From the NCBI GenBank assembly GCA_023408815.1, contig JAEYJO010000045.1, forward strand, positions 1 to 64,000: DNA of 64,000 bases, given 5' to 3'. How positions within the stretch are numbered: position 1 is the stretch's first letter; each line of letters opens with the position of its first letter. Below are positions 52,126 through 60,451 of the stretch, in pieces. Under the pieces are notes generated by a model. It saw only the letters and a list, made by a program, of their open reading frames with translations, was not told the DNA's origin and did not search any database. Both the position numbers and the translations under genes were made by a program. The stretch is from Bacillota bacterium (GTDB lineage: Bacteria; Bacillota; Clostridia; Lachnospirales; Lachnospiraceae).

Positions 52126-53265
52126 ATGGAACAGCCCATTCGTATACTGCATGTATTCGGAGGCGTGAGTCTGGGAGGAGCGGAAAGCCGCATCATGGAC
52201 TTATACCGTTGCATGGACAGAGAGGAAATACAGTTCGATTTTCTCGTGCACGCCGAATGCGTGGAGAAAAGAAAAGCAGAATATTATGACGAAGAGATAA
52301 AGTCGCTTGGCGGAAGAATTTTCGTGCTGCCCAAGTTTAAGGTATATAATTATATTCAGTATAAAAGGGCAATCAATGATTTTTTTAAGACGCATCACGA
52401 ATTTGCGCTTGTGCAGGGACACATGACCAGCACCGCTTCTCTTTATCTGCCTGCCGCGAAAAAAGCGGGGATTCCCATAGGGGTTGCCCATGCGAGGAGC
52501 GCAGGGGTGGACAAGGGAGTGAAAGGCATAATTACCAAATTGCTGCGGTTACCGCTGCTAAAGCGGGCAGATTATTGCTTTGCCTGCTCAAAGGAGGCAG
52601 GGAAAGCCGTTTTTGGTAGGAAATGGGAGAAGAGTCAGAAAGCGTTGGTGCTGCCTAATGCCATCGCTTTGGAGAAATATATTTATAATGAGGAGATGAG
52701 GGATAGACTCAGGAAAGAACTGGGTATAGAAGACTGCTATGTAATCGGACATGTGGGGCGATTCCATTATGCGAAGAACCATGAATATTTGCTGGAGGTA
52801 TTTTCTTCCCTGCATGCCGGAATGAAGGAAAGGAATGTAAGGGCCGTACTTCTCCTGCTGGGAGACGGAGCAGGAATGGCGCCTATACGGCAGCAGGTTA
52901 AGGCGTTTGGGCTGGAAGAGGATGTATTTTTTATGGGGAACAAAAAAGATGTGGAGAACTATTATCAGGCGATGGACTTTTTTGTATTTCCCTCCCGCTT
53001 TGAAGGACTTCCCGGAACCGTGGTGGAGGCTCAGACAGCAGGGCTTAGGTGTATGATATCCGACAAGATTACGCCGGAGGTAGGGCTTTGCCGGCTTGTT
53101 CATTACGAAAGCATAGACGAGCCTGCAGATTTATGGGCAAAATATATCTTAGAGAATGCCTCATACGTAAGAAGTGACATGTATGAGACGATAAAGGAAG
53201 CCGGATTCGATGTAAAGGAACAGGCGGCGAAGATGGAAGGCTTTTATAAGACAGGAAAAATGTGA
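52126..53265 (+). CDS. GT4 glycosyltransferase (EpsD/EpsF-like)
   Basis: 379 residues: RILHVFGGVSLGGAESRIMDL at the N-terminus (read as HVFGGVSLGGAES), VQGHMTSTASLYLPAAKKAG, HARSAGVDKG, then VIGHVGRFHYAKNHEYLLEV, LLLGDGAG and PSRFEGLPGTVVEAQTAGL with the GT4 EX7E. This N-terminal type is that of EpsF/CapM-like exopolysaccharide transferases. GAGG 9 bases before ATG. Followed by repeat copy B. Confidence 0.88.
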   Translation: MEQPIRILHVFGGVSLGGAESRIMDLYRCMDREEIQFDFLVHAECVEKRKAEYYDEEIKSLGGRIFVLPKFKVYNYIQYKRAINDFFKTHHEFALVQGHMTSTASLYLPAAKKAGIPIGVAHARSAGVDKGVKGIITKLLRLPLLKRADYCFACSKEAGKAVFGRKWEKSQKALVLPNAIALEKYIYNEEMRDRLRKELGIEDCYVIGHVGRFHYAKNHEYLLEVFSSLHAGMKERNVRAVLLLLGDGAGMAPIRQQVKAFGLEEDVFFMGNKKDVENYYQAMDFFVFPSRFEGLPGTVVEAQTAGLRCMISDKITPEVGLCRLVHYESIDEPADLWAKYILENASYVRSDMYETIKEAGFDVKEQAAKMEGFYKTGKM

Positions 53266-53275
53266 TAGTAAATCA

Positions 53276-53381
53276 GTTACTGTTAAGCTGCGTAAGAACG
53301 TGATTCAAGAGATGATTTCTGCTTCGCAGAGCGAATTTAAATGCAGAAATCATGCGTTACTGAGAACGGAGCGAACGTAAC
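53276..53381 (+). repeat. copy B of the intergenic palindromic repeat
   Basis: A 106-bp element from GTTACTGTTAAGCTGCGTAA to GCGAACGTAAC. Over about 100 bases it agrees with copy A apart from the 26-base insertion there and scattered changes (TTCGCAGAGC for TTCGCGAAGC). The inner stem ATGATTTCTGC/GCAGAAATCAT is perfect here, while the other copy has one mismatch; compensating change supports selection on, or conservation of, the hairpin. It sits 44 bases before the next start codon. Confidence 0.8.
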
Positions 53382-53424
53382 GTAAATCAGGTAGCCGCTT
53401 TATGAATTGCGAACGGAGGTAATC

Positions 53425-54540
53425 ATGAAGAAAAAAATCATGCTGATAGTCCCAATGCTTCATCAGGGAGGGTTCGAAAGAGTATGCGTAGCGACGGCGC
53501 GGTTGTTGGAGCCGTTTTACGACGTATACATAGTGATGTTCGATTCCAAGGATATCGCTTATGATATCAAAGGGTTGAATGTAATCGACCTACATATGGG
53601 CGTGAAAAAGGATATGGCAGGCAAGCTCCTCAACGTTCTGAAACGCAGCTTTGCGGTGGGCAGAATGAAGAAAAAGCTGAGAATTGATATTGCATACAGC
53701 TTCGGACCGTCGGCAAATGTGGTGAATGTCTTTTCCCGCAGGGGTGAGCAGGTATGGGTAGGAATAAGAAGTTACATGGATATGGAGAACGAAAGGAAAA
53801 TCAGGCTGCTTTGCAGGCTTTCGGACAAAATATTATGCTGCTCCAAGCTGATCGAGGAGGAAATCCGTACCAAATACAGCTGTCGGAAGGCAATTACTCT
53901 GTATAATCCGCTGGATGTGGAGGAAATACAGAAAAGCGCGTCGATGCAGCAGCCCAGATTGCCATGGGAGAACACGGAGCATATTATCGTTTCCATGGGG
54001 CGGGAGGATGATGTGAAGGGCTATTGGCATCTGATCAAAAGCTTTTCGCTTTTGCAGAAGGATATTCCGGATGTGAAACTGATGATTATCGGGGACGGCG
54101 ATTTTGAAGAGTATCTGAGTCTTGCCAAGCGTTTGGGAATTGGTGATCATGTTTATTTTCCGGGAATGAAGAAAAATCCTTTCCCTTACTTAAAGGCGGC
54201 TGAAGTTTATGTCCTGACCTCCTACAACGAAGGCTTTCCCAACGCTCTTTTGGAAGCTATGGCGTTAGGGATCCCGGTCATTGCTACAGATTGTATGACG
54301 GGGCCGGGAGAAATACTGGTGAATAGCAGCTATGGCGTGCTCATACCGAATATGAGTCCGGAAAAGAATCTGGATGAGAAGTCCATTTCCGGAGAGGAAC
54401 AGGCGCTGTACGAAGAGATAAAGAGATTGATGACACATAGGGAAAGCTATGAGAGCTATAAAAGAGCCGCCATTAGACGTGCAGGAGACTTTTCGAATAA
54501 GGCTTATGTGGAAATCCTAAAAAAGCAGATAGAAATGTAG
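53425..54540 (+). CDS. GT4 glycosyltransferase
   Basis: 371 residues: IMLIVPMLHQGGFERVCVATARLL at the N-terminus, IAYSFGPSANVVNVFS, CSKLIEEEI, IIVSMGREDDVKGYWHLIKSF, IIGDGDFEEYL and LTSYNEGFPNALLEAMALGIPVIATD (EX7E). The GGFERV start and the end motif group it with the GT4 enzymes at 55468 and 59329, which have GGAERVV and GGSERVL. GGAGG 6 bases before ATG 53425 decides the start. Confidence 0.88.
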   Translation: MKKKIMLIVPMLHQGGFERVCVATARLLEPFYDVYIVMFDSKDIAYDIKGLNVIDLHMGVKKDMAGKLLNVLKRSFAVGRMKKKLRIDIAYSFGPSANVVNVFSRRGEQVWVGIRSYMDMENERKIRLLCRLSDKILCCSKLIEEEIRTKYSCRKAITLYNPLDVEEIQKSASMQQPRLPWENTEHIIVSMGREDDVKGYWHLIKSFSLLQKDIPDVKLMIIGDGDFEEYLSLAKRLGIGDHVYFPGMKKNPFPYLKAAEVYVLTSYNEGFPNALLEAMALGIPVIATDCMTGPGEILVNSSYGVLIPNMSPEKNLDEKSISGEEQALYEEIKRLMTHRESYESYKRAAIRRAGDFSNKAYVEILKKQIEM

Positions 54541-54557
54541 ATGAAGGGATACTAAGA

Positions 54558-55280
54558 GTGAAAAAAACGATTATTGTAATGCCAATTGCGAATGAAGAAG
54601 CTACAATCGCAAAAGTTCTCGATGAGATTTTGTCGTTAGACTATGACAATTTATATATATATCCGGTTATGGATAATTACTCCAAGGACAAGACGCAGAA
54701 GATTGTGGAAGAATTTGAGCAAAAGACGGATAAGGTAAAGCTTATTTTCTATAAGGAATCTTATGGTGTTATCAGCTGTTATTTGGAGGGTTTCCGTCGT
54801 GCGCTGGCGGATGGAGCGGAGCAAATTATTGAGATGGACGGCGGAGGAAGTCATCTTCCGACGGAAGTACCTCTATTTATAGAAAAATTGGAAGAAGGTT
54901 ACGAATGTGTTTGGGGATCGCGTTTTGTAAAGGGCGGAGGAATAAGCAACCACCCGTTATACAGAAGGATCTTAAGTTCAGGTGGCACTATTTTGGCCAA
55001 CGTGGTACTTGGAACAAATCTAAAGGATATGACCAGCGGATTTGAAGGATTCCGGAGGAATATATTGGAGAGTATGGATTTGGATAAATTTCTTTCTAAA
55101 GGTCATATGTACCAGACTGAAATGAGGTATTATTGTCGTAATTATCATACGATAGAAGTGCCCATTCATTATGTGGGCTCTGAATCCAGTTTTAGTATGA
55201 AGTCAGTCACCGAAGCACTCAGAATTTTATTCGAACTGAAAAAGAATGAAAAAAACGTACATACAGCCAATCATTCATAA
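54558..55280 (+). CDS. DPM1-like GT2 glycosyltransferase without membrane anchor
   Basis: 240 residues: TIIVMPIANEEATIAKVLDEI, VMDNYSKDKT, YGVISCYLEGFRRAL, then IIEMDGGGSHLPTE in the position of the DADLQHPP motif, so the metal site is EMDGG rather than DAD. WGSRFVKGGGISNHPLYRR and DMTSGFEGFRR are DPM1-like. No C-terminal helices. It probably makes a polyprenyl-phosphate sugar for one of the GT-C-like proteins, but the changed metal motif leaves a doubt. GTG start with AAGGGA 8 bases upstream. It ends 11 bases before a terminator hairpin. Confidence 0.8.
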   Translation: MKKTIIVMPIANEEATIAKVLDEILSLDYDNLYIYPVMDNYSKDKTQKIVEEFEQKTDKVKLIFYKESYGVISCYLEGFRRALADGAEQIIEMDGGGSHLPTEVPLFIEKLEEGYECVWGSRFVKGGGISNHPLYRRILSSGGTILANVVLGTNLKDMTSGFEGFRRNILESMDLDKFLSKGHMYQTEMRYYCRNYHTIEVPIHYVGSESSFSMKSVTEALRILFELKKNEKNVHTANHS

Positions 55281-55291
55281 ACGGTAAAACT

Positions 55292-55323
55292 AAGAAGGAT
55301 ATGCGGCAGCATATCCTTCTTTC
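55292..55323 (+). terminator. predicted hairpin terminator
   Basis: AAGAAGGATATGC (55292-55304), loop GGCA, and GCATATCCTTCTT (55309-55321) form a perfect 13-bp stem. Only two or three T follow, so termination may be partial. It lies directly after the DPM1-like gene and before a new promoter, thus marking a likely end of the transcript that comes from upstream. Confidence 0.6.
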
Positions 55324-55365
55324 CATGTATCTGCCGGCTGTCGGTACCGGTCATAGCATTTTAAT

Positions 55366-55394
55366 TTGCGCTTACTATATGAATGTGGTAAAAT
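55366..55394 (+). promoter_or_regulatory. predicted extended -10 promoter of the last gene block
   Basis: TGG-TAAAAT (TAAAAT 55389-55394) with TG one base before gives an extended -10; TTGCGC at 55366-55371 is a poor -35 at 17 bases. It follows the hairpin at 55292 and leaves a leader of about 65 bases to the GT4 start. Plausible by position and extended element only. Confidence 0.45.
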
Positions 55395-55467
55395 TGGGAA
55401 GGATTATAAGTACGAATTCGCAGGAGCTATTGAGCCTGCTAAGCGAGGTTGTGCGAGGTATGAAGTA

Positions 55468-56583
55468 TTGGAAAAGCGAAAAATAGCGTTTCACTTAAAC
55501 TGTCTGGAGCAGGGCGGAGCCGAGAGGGTAGTGTCCAACTTGGCGAATCGATTTGCGAAAGAAGGATACGAGGTGCTTATCGCCACGCAGTGGTATGGAG
55601 AAAATGAATTTCAGATAGATGAGAGGATAAGACGGGTCCATGTGGGACTCAATATGGAAGATGAGAAGAAATCGCGGGTGATACAGTTTTTTTTGAGGAT
55701 ATTTCATCTGAGAGCCTTTATGAATAAAGAAAAACCTGACGTTCTCATAGCCTTTGCCCAGAGGGCTAATTATAGGGCGCTGATGGCCTCCTTTTTTACG
55801 AGGGTGCCTGTTATCATATCCATTCGGACCGATCCGGTGGGGCATTATGATGCTGTCTCGGACAAGCTGCAGATACCGCTTCTGTTTCCGAGAGCGGCTG
55901 GGTGTGTGTTCCAAACAGAGGGGCAACGGGAGTTTTTTGCTCCCTTTTTACAAAAAAAATCGCGAATCATATTGAATCCGCTGCACGATAAATATATTGG
56001 TGTTCCGAAACCCGTAAGCCGTAAAAAAGAGGTGGTGCAGTCGGGAAGGCTGGTAGACTTTAAGAATCAGCCGATGCTGCTTCGGGCATTCATTCAGGTT
56101 CATGAGAAGCATCCTGACTATATGCTCAAGATATATGGCCCGGATTCCTTCGACGGTACGAAGGACATTCTAGAGAGTATTATCGAAGAAAATCATGCCG
56201 GAGATTATATAAAGCTGATGGGCGGCAGCGATTCCCTGGAGAAGGATTTGAACGATGCGGCTTTATACGCTTTTTCTTCCGATTGGGAGGGACTGCCCAA
56301 TGCGCTGTTAGAAGCGATGGCATTAGGACTCCCCATCGTCGCAACCGACTGTCCCTGCGGCGGTCCTCGTACCGTAATGGAAAATGGAGTAAACGGCCTG
56401 CTGATTGAGGTCAGGGACCAGAAGGCATTAGCGGAGGGAATAAACCGGCTGATCGAAAATCCGGAATATGCGGAAGAACTGGGAGATAATGCAAGAAAGA
56501 TTTGTGAAATCGCCAATTCCAAGGCAATATTTGAGCAATGGCGGGATTATATTGAAGAGATTTGCAGTAATAATAAGCGGTAA
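55468..56583 (+). CDS. GT4 glycosyltransferase, probable TTG start
   Basis: 371 residues: KIAFHLNCLEQGGAERVVSNLANRF (read as HLNCLEQGGAERVV), AFAQRANYRALMAS, SIRTDPVGHYD, KKEVVQSGRLVDFKNQPMLL, GGSDSLEKDLNDAALYAFSSDWEGLPNALLEAMALGLP in consecutive blocks, TDCPCGGPRTVMENG. The Cys/Pro-Gly-Gly-Pro end motif is shared with the gene at 59329. TTG at 55468 has GAGG 8 bases upstream and gives the usual N-terminus; the in-frame ATG at 55366 would overlap the promoter elements. Confidence 0.85.
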   Translation: MEKRKIAFHLNCLEQGGAERVVSNLANRFAKEGYEVLIATQWYGENEFQIDERIRRVHVGLNMEDEKKSRVIQFFLRIFHLRAFMNKEKPDVLIAFAQRANYRALMASFFTRVPVIISIRTDPVGHYDAVSDKLQIPLLFPRAAGCVFQTEGQREFFAPFLQKKSRIILNPLHDKYIGVPKPVSRKKEVVQSGRLVDFKNQPMLLRAFIQVHEKHPDYMLKIYGPDSFDGTKDILESIIEENHAGDYIKLMGGSDSLEKDLNDAALYAFSSDWEGLPNALLEAMALGLPIVATDCPCGGPRTVMENGVNGLLIEVRDQKALAEGINRLIENPEYAEELGDNARKICEIANSKAIFEQWRDYIEEICSNNKR

Positions 56584-56627
56584 AGCATATTAAAAGTAGA
56601 TGCAGTAATTGATAAAGGAGCAGAAAG

Positions 56628-57380
56628 ATGTTTTCATTCGAGGATTACAAGGAGATTATAAGAATTATTAAGTCCTCCGGCTTGCAGGCGGATTATGAGG
56701 AGGCTCTTTATAGGGATAAGTTCATTATTATGCGCCATGACGTGGAATACAGCGTGGAGAGGGCGTATGACCTGGCCAAAGTGGAATCTTCCATGGATTT
56801 TACCTCTACCTTCTTTTTCCAGTGGACGAACAATTCCTATAATCTGTTGTCCAGAAAAAACAGGGATATGATATGCGATATGCATGAAAGAGGACAGAAT
56901 ATCGGCCTTCATTTCGCGCTGAACGGAATGACGGATATGCAGGAGGTCCGCAGACAGATTGCAAAGGAGATGCACATGCTGAGCGAGATGCTGGGTTTTG
57001 AAATATCCCAGTTCTCAGTTCATAGACCTTCACCGGCAGTTTTGGCTGAAAATATTAAGCTGCCCGGCATTATCAATGCATATCAGGATAACTTCTTTAC
57101 TTTTGCGGAAAATGTAACGGAGGATTCCAAACTCGGAGTAAAATATATGTCTGATGCCAACCATATATGGAGATACGGCTATCCTGACGAGAAGAATATC
57201 TTAGGATATGACAAAGTGCAGATTCTGACCCATCCTTTCGCCTGGACGAAAAAAGGATATGACAATTATGAAAATTACAAGACGTTAGTGCACGAAAAAT
57301 ATATAGAGCTTATCGACAGCATCGACAGAGAGTGCAAGGATTTTGCGGAATATAAGGATAGTTTCTTAGAAGCTCAGTAG
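56628..57380 (+). CDS. NodB-like polysaccharide deacetylase-family protein
   Basis: 250 residues. RHDVEYSVERAYDLAKVES near residue 36 (His 37, Asp 38; RHDV type), STFFFQW, GQNIGLHFALNG near 90, FSVHRPSP near 128 and ILTHPFAWTKKGY near 205 follow the motif order of cytoplasmic RHDV-type deacetylase-like proteins. No signal peptide. It may remove an N- or O-acyl group from a sugar intermediate, or have another hydrolase role. GGAG 7 bases before ATG. Confidence 0.75.
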   Translation: MFSFEDYKEIIRIIKSSGLQADYEEALYRDKFIIMRHDVEYSVERAYDLAKVESSMDFTSTFFFQWTNNSYNLLSRKNRDMICDMHERGQNIGLHFALNGMTDMQEVRRQIAKEMHMLSEMLGFEISQFSVHRPSPAVLAENIKLPGIINAYQDNFFTFAENVTEDSKLGVKYMSDANHIWRYGYPDEKNILGYDKVQILTHPFAWTKKGYDNYENYKTLVHEKYIELIDSIDRECKDFAEYKDSFLEAQ

Positions 57381-57406
57381 ATGAGAACACGGCAGGAGGT
57401 ACCGGG

Positions 57407-59311
57407 ATGTGCGGTATATGCGGATTTGTGTCGAGGCAAGATATAAAACTGACACAATTAAAGGAAATGAATGACACAATGTATCATAGAGGACCTAACG
57501 ACAGCGGAGAAGAAATCTATGGGCTGAAAGACGGCTATAGTGTGGGACTGGCCCAGCGCAGACTCTCTATACAGGATTTGTCTGCCTTAGGACATCAGCC
57601 GATGCACTCGGACAACAGGCGTGTCAGTGTGGTGTTTAACGGTGAGATTTATAATTTCCATGAGCTAAGAGAGAAATTGTCCGATTATTCGTTTTGCTCT
57701 ACCTGTGATACGGAGGTGATCATCGCCGCTTATTTGAAATGGGGAATAAGCTGTGTGGACTTTTTTAATGGTATGTTCGCCATCGCCTTATTCGATAGGG
57801 AGAAGGGGGAACTGTACCTGATGCGGGATTGCATTGGAAAGAAGCCCATGTACTATATGGAGAATGGAGCTGAACTTGTTTTCGCTTCGGAGCTGAAGCC
57901 GATCATGTCCTTTCCGGGTTTTGAAAAGAAGATAAGAAAGGACGTCATTTCCCGCTATTTGTATCAGCAGTATATCAATGCGCCGGAGACGATTTTTGAA
58001 AATGTATACAAGCTCGAACCTGGAGCTATTCTTAGAATCTCTGTAGACAGTAAATCTCTTGCCCTTAAGAAAGAAACATGGAAGTATTGGGATATCAAAG
58101 ATATATACGCTAAGCAAAGGCAGCATATGGTTACCGATTATGCGCAGGCCAAAGGGGAATTGAAGGAACTCTTAAAAAAAGCGACCTCCTCCCGGATGAT
58201 AGCGGATGTTCCGCTGGGTTCCTTTCTGAGCGGCGGCTATGATTCCTCTTTGATCACAGCCATGGCGCAGGAGCATTCTTCGGAACCCGTTAAGACCTTT
58301 TCCATCGGCTTTCAGGAGGAAAGATATAATGAGGCCAAGTATGCGAAAGAAGTGGCGGATTATCTCGGTACAAACCATACGGAAATGTATATCGATGAAA
58401 AGCAGATGTTCGATCTCGTGGAGAGCATACCTAAGTATTATGATGAGCCTTTTGCCGACAGTTCTCAGATCCCGTCTATGCTCGTTTCCGCTTTGGCAAG
58501 AGAACACGTGACTGTGGCACTTTCCGGCGACGGCGGCGATGAATTTTTCTGCGGCTATAATATCTATGAAAATGTGGCTCAGGCGCAGATGCTGGATATG
58601 GCTGGTGCAGCAGTACATGGAATATGCAGACTTCCTTTTATAAATAAGGCGGGACTTTCAAAGAGGCTTCCTTTTCGCGTGCGTGTTATAGCGGAGAACC
58701 GGAACAAAGAGACGAAGACCCAATTCGGCGCCAGCAATTATATCGTGCGTGCAGGTGCAATGGTAAAGAACGATGGCAGCGAACTTCCCTGCCATTATGA
58801 GATAGAAAGCAAATATGGAGAAAGCAAATGGCAGATTCGCCGGATGCTTTTAGATATGGACACTTACCTTCCGGGAGATATTCTCTGCAAGGTGGACAGA
58901 GCTTCCATGAAGTATTCTCTTGAGGCCAGATGCCCCATTCTCGATAGAGATGTTATGGAATATTCTTATAGGATTCCCCATGAGTATAAGTTCTATAAAG
59001 GGGATAAAAAACATATTTTGAAGGATATTGCGTATGACTATATACCGAAGGAGCTTTTGGACAGGCCGAAGGTGGGGTTCGGAGTACCCCTTGACAAGTG
59101 GCTGAGAGGTCCTTTGAAGGAGCAGCTTCTTTCCTACAGTGAGAAGGATTATCTGGAAAAGCAGGGAATCTTCGATTCGGCTTATGTATCCAATATGATC
59201 CGGGAGTATATTAGGACCGGCGACGGAGGTCCCGCTACCGGTGCCAATTATTCCAAACTTTCCTGGTCCTTCTTTATATTTGAGCAGTGGTATCAATATT
59301 ATTTTAAATAA
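57407..59311 (+). CDS. asnB: asparagine synthetase-like amidotransferase (first copy)
   Basis: 634 residues. N-terminal glutaminase with Cys 2 (MCGICGF), HRGPNDSGEE, QRRLSIQDLS and VFNGEIYN; C-terminal synthetase domain with the PP-loop LSGGYDSSLITA (Ser about 275), EPFADSSQIP, ALSGDGGDEFFCGY and EARCPILDRDV. Such proteins in glycan loci amidate uronic acids or sugar-linked carboxylates (for example WbpS-type), which fits the UDP-HexNAcA genes upstream; a housekeeping asparagine role is less likely here. AGGAGG 8 bases before ATG. A second, clearly different copy lies at 61542. Confidence 0.93.
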   Translation: MCGICGFVSRQDIKLTQLKEMNDTMYHRGPNDSGEEIYGLKDGYSVGLAQRRLSIQDLSALGHQPMHSDNRRVSVVFNGEIYNFHELREKLSDYSFCSTCDTEVIIAAYLKWGISCVDFFNGMFAIALFDREKGELYLMRDCIGKKPMYYMENGAELVFASELKPIMSFPGFEKKIRKDVISRYLYQQYINAPETIFENVYKLEPGAILRISVDSKSLALKKETWKYWDIKDIYAKQRQHMVTDYAQAKGELKELLKKATSSRMIADVPLGSFLSGGYDSSLITAMAQEHSSEPVKTFSIGFQEERYNEAKYAKEVADYLGTNHTEMYIDEKQMFDLVESIPKYYDEPFADSSQIPSMLVSALAREHVTVALSGDGGDEFFCGYNIYENVAQAQMLDMAGAAVHGICRLPFINKAGLSKRLPFRVRVIAENRNKETKTQFGASNYIVRAGAMVKNDGSELPCHYEIESKYGESKWQIRRMLLDMDTYLPGDILCKVDRASMKYSLEARCPILDRDVMEYSYRIPHEYKFYKGDKKHILKDIAYDYIPKELLDRPKVGFGVPLDKWLRGPLKEQLLSYSEKDYLEKQGIFDSAYVSNMIREYIRTGDGGPATGANYSKLSWSFFIFEQWYQYYFK

Positions 59312-59328
59312 AGAGAGGAATGATTTTT

Positions 59329-60426
59329 TTGGACAAGAAGCATTTGGCTCTGTTTATTAGTTCTTTAAATAAAGGCGGCTCCGAAAGAGTGTTAGTCAAT
59401 CTCGCTGAATACTTTTATGCACAGGGTTATCTGGTAACTATCGTGACCCAGTACCGTGCAGAGAATGAATATCCGGTAAGCGACGGTATAAGCAGGGTTC
59501 TGTCGGATATTGACAAAGAGGAGATACGAAAGGGCAGGGCGGCCAATTTCTACGGGCGCTTTATGAAGCTCCGAAGCATATGGAAACAGCAAAAGCCTGA
59601 CCTGATTTTATCTTTTATCGGCAAGAACAATATTATGGCGATACTGACTTCCCGCTTTCTGCATATACCGGTGGTAGTGTCGGTGCGGGGCGAGCCGGAA
59701 CTGGAATATTACTCCCTGGGACTTAGACTGGCGGCAAGATATGTCTTTCGGCTGGCAGAAGGCATTGTTCTGCAGACGAAAAGCTGTCTGACGTTTTTCC
59801 CAAAGGCGGTGAGCAAAAAGGCAATTATACTTAAAAACTCTCTTAATCCTGCATTTATAAAGGAAGACTATGAAGGAGAGCGAGAGAAACAGATCGTAGC
59901 GGTAGGGCGGGTGGATGCCAACAAGAACCACGAAATGATGATCCGGGCATTCGCGGAAATTGCAGACAGATATCCGGACTATAAGCTCATCATATACGGC
60001 GAAGGGCAGCTTCGGCAGAAGCTGACAGAATATGCTGCTGAGTTGGGACTTTCGGAACGGGTTAAGCTGCCGGGAGCCATATCTAATGTAGAGGATGTCA
60101 TTTATAAGGCGTCGGTATTCGTGCTGGCCTCTTATTCCGAGGGGATGCCCAATACACTTTTGGAGGCTATGGCTTTGGGAATACCTGTTATTTCTACGGA
60201 CTGTCCGCCCGGCGGGCCCAGAGAGCTAATTACCCATGGAGAAAACGGTCTGTTAATCCCCACCGGTGACTGGAAGGAATTGGCGGAAAACTTGCAGAAA
60301 TTATTAGATAACATGGATTATGCAAAAAAAATGGGCAAAAATGCTTCAAAAGTGAAAGAAGAATTCAATCCGGAAATCATAAACCGAGCATGGAAAAATT
60401 ATTTGGAAAAGATAATGCGAGGATGA
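59329..60426 (+). CDS. GT4 glycosyltransferase, probable TTG start
   Basis: 365 residues: LALFISSLNKGGSERVLVNLAEYF (as FISSLNKGGSERVL), ILSFIGKNNIMAILTS, VSVRGEPELEYY, QIVAVGRVDANKNHEMMIRAF, LIIYGEGQLRQKL and ASYSEGMPNTLLEAMALGIP with TDCPPGGPREL. A paralogue of the enzyme at 55468. TTG 59329 lies 10 bases after GAGAGG; ATG 59320 is only one base after it and is less likely. Placed between the two amidotransferase genes. Confidence 0.86.
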   Translation: MDKKHLALFISSLNKGGSERVLVNLAEYFYAQGYLVTIVTQYRAENEYPVSDGISRVLSDIDKEEIRKGRAANFYGRFMKLRSIWKQQKPDLILSFIGKNNIMAILTSRFLHIPVVVSVRGEPELEYYSLGLRLAARYVFRLAEGIVLQTKSCLTFFPKAVSKKAIILKNSLNPAFIKEDYEGEREKQIVAVGRVDANKNHEMMIRAFAEIADRYPDYKLIIYGEGQLRQKLTEYAAELGLSERVKLPGAISNVEDVIYKASVFVLASYSEGMPNTLLEAMALGIPVISTDCPPGGPRELITHGENGLLIPTGDWKELAENLQKLLDNMDYAKKMGKNASKVKEEFNPEIINRAWKNYLEKIMRG

Positions 60427-60451
60427 AGTTGAAAGAGGCAAGGGCATAAAG

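Noticed and set aside
55301..55486. A 61-residue leader peptide gene
   Set aside because: It begins inside the terminator hairpin, has no ribosome site and overlaps the promoter and the GT4 start.
57407..59311. Housekeeping asparagine synthetase
   Set aside because: Not excluded, but two divergent copies within a glycan locus next to UDP-uronate genes make an amidating role in glycan synthesis more likely.
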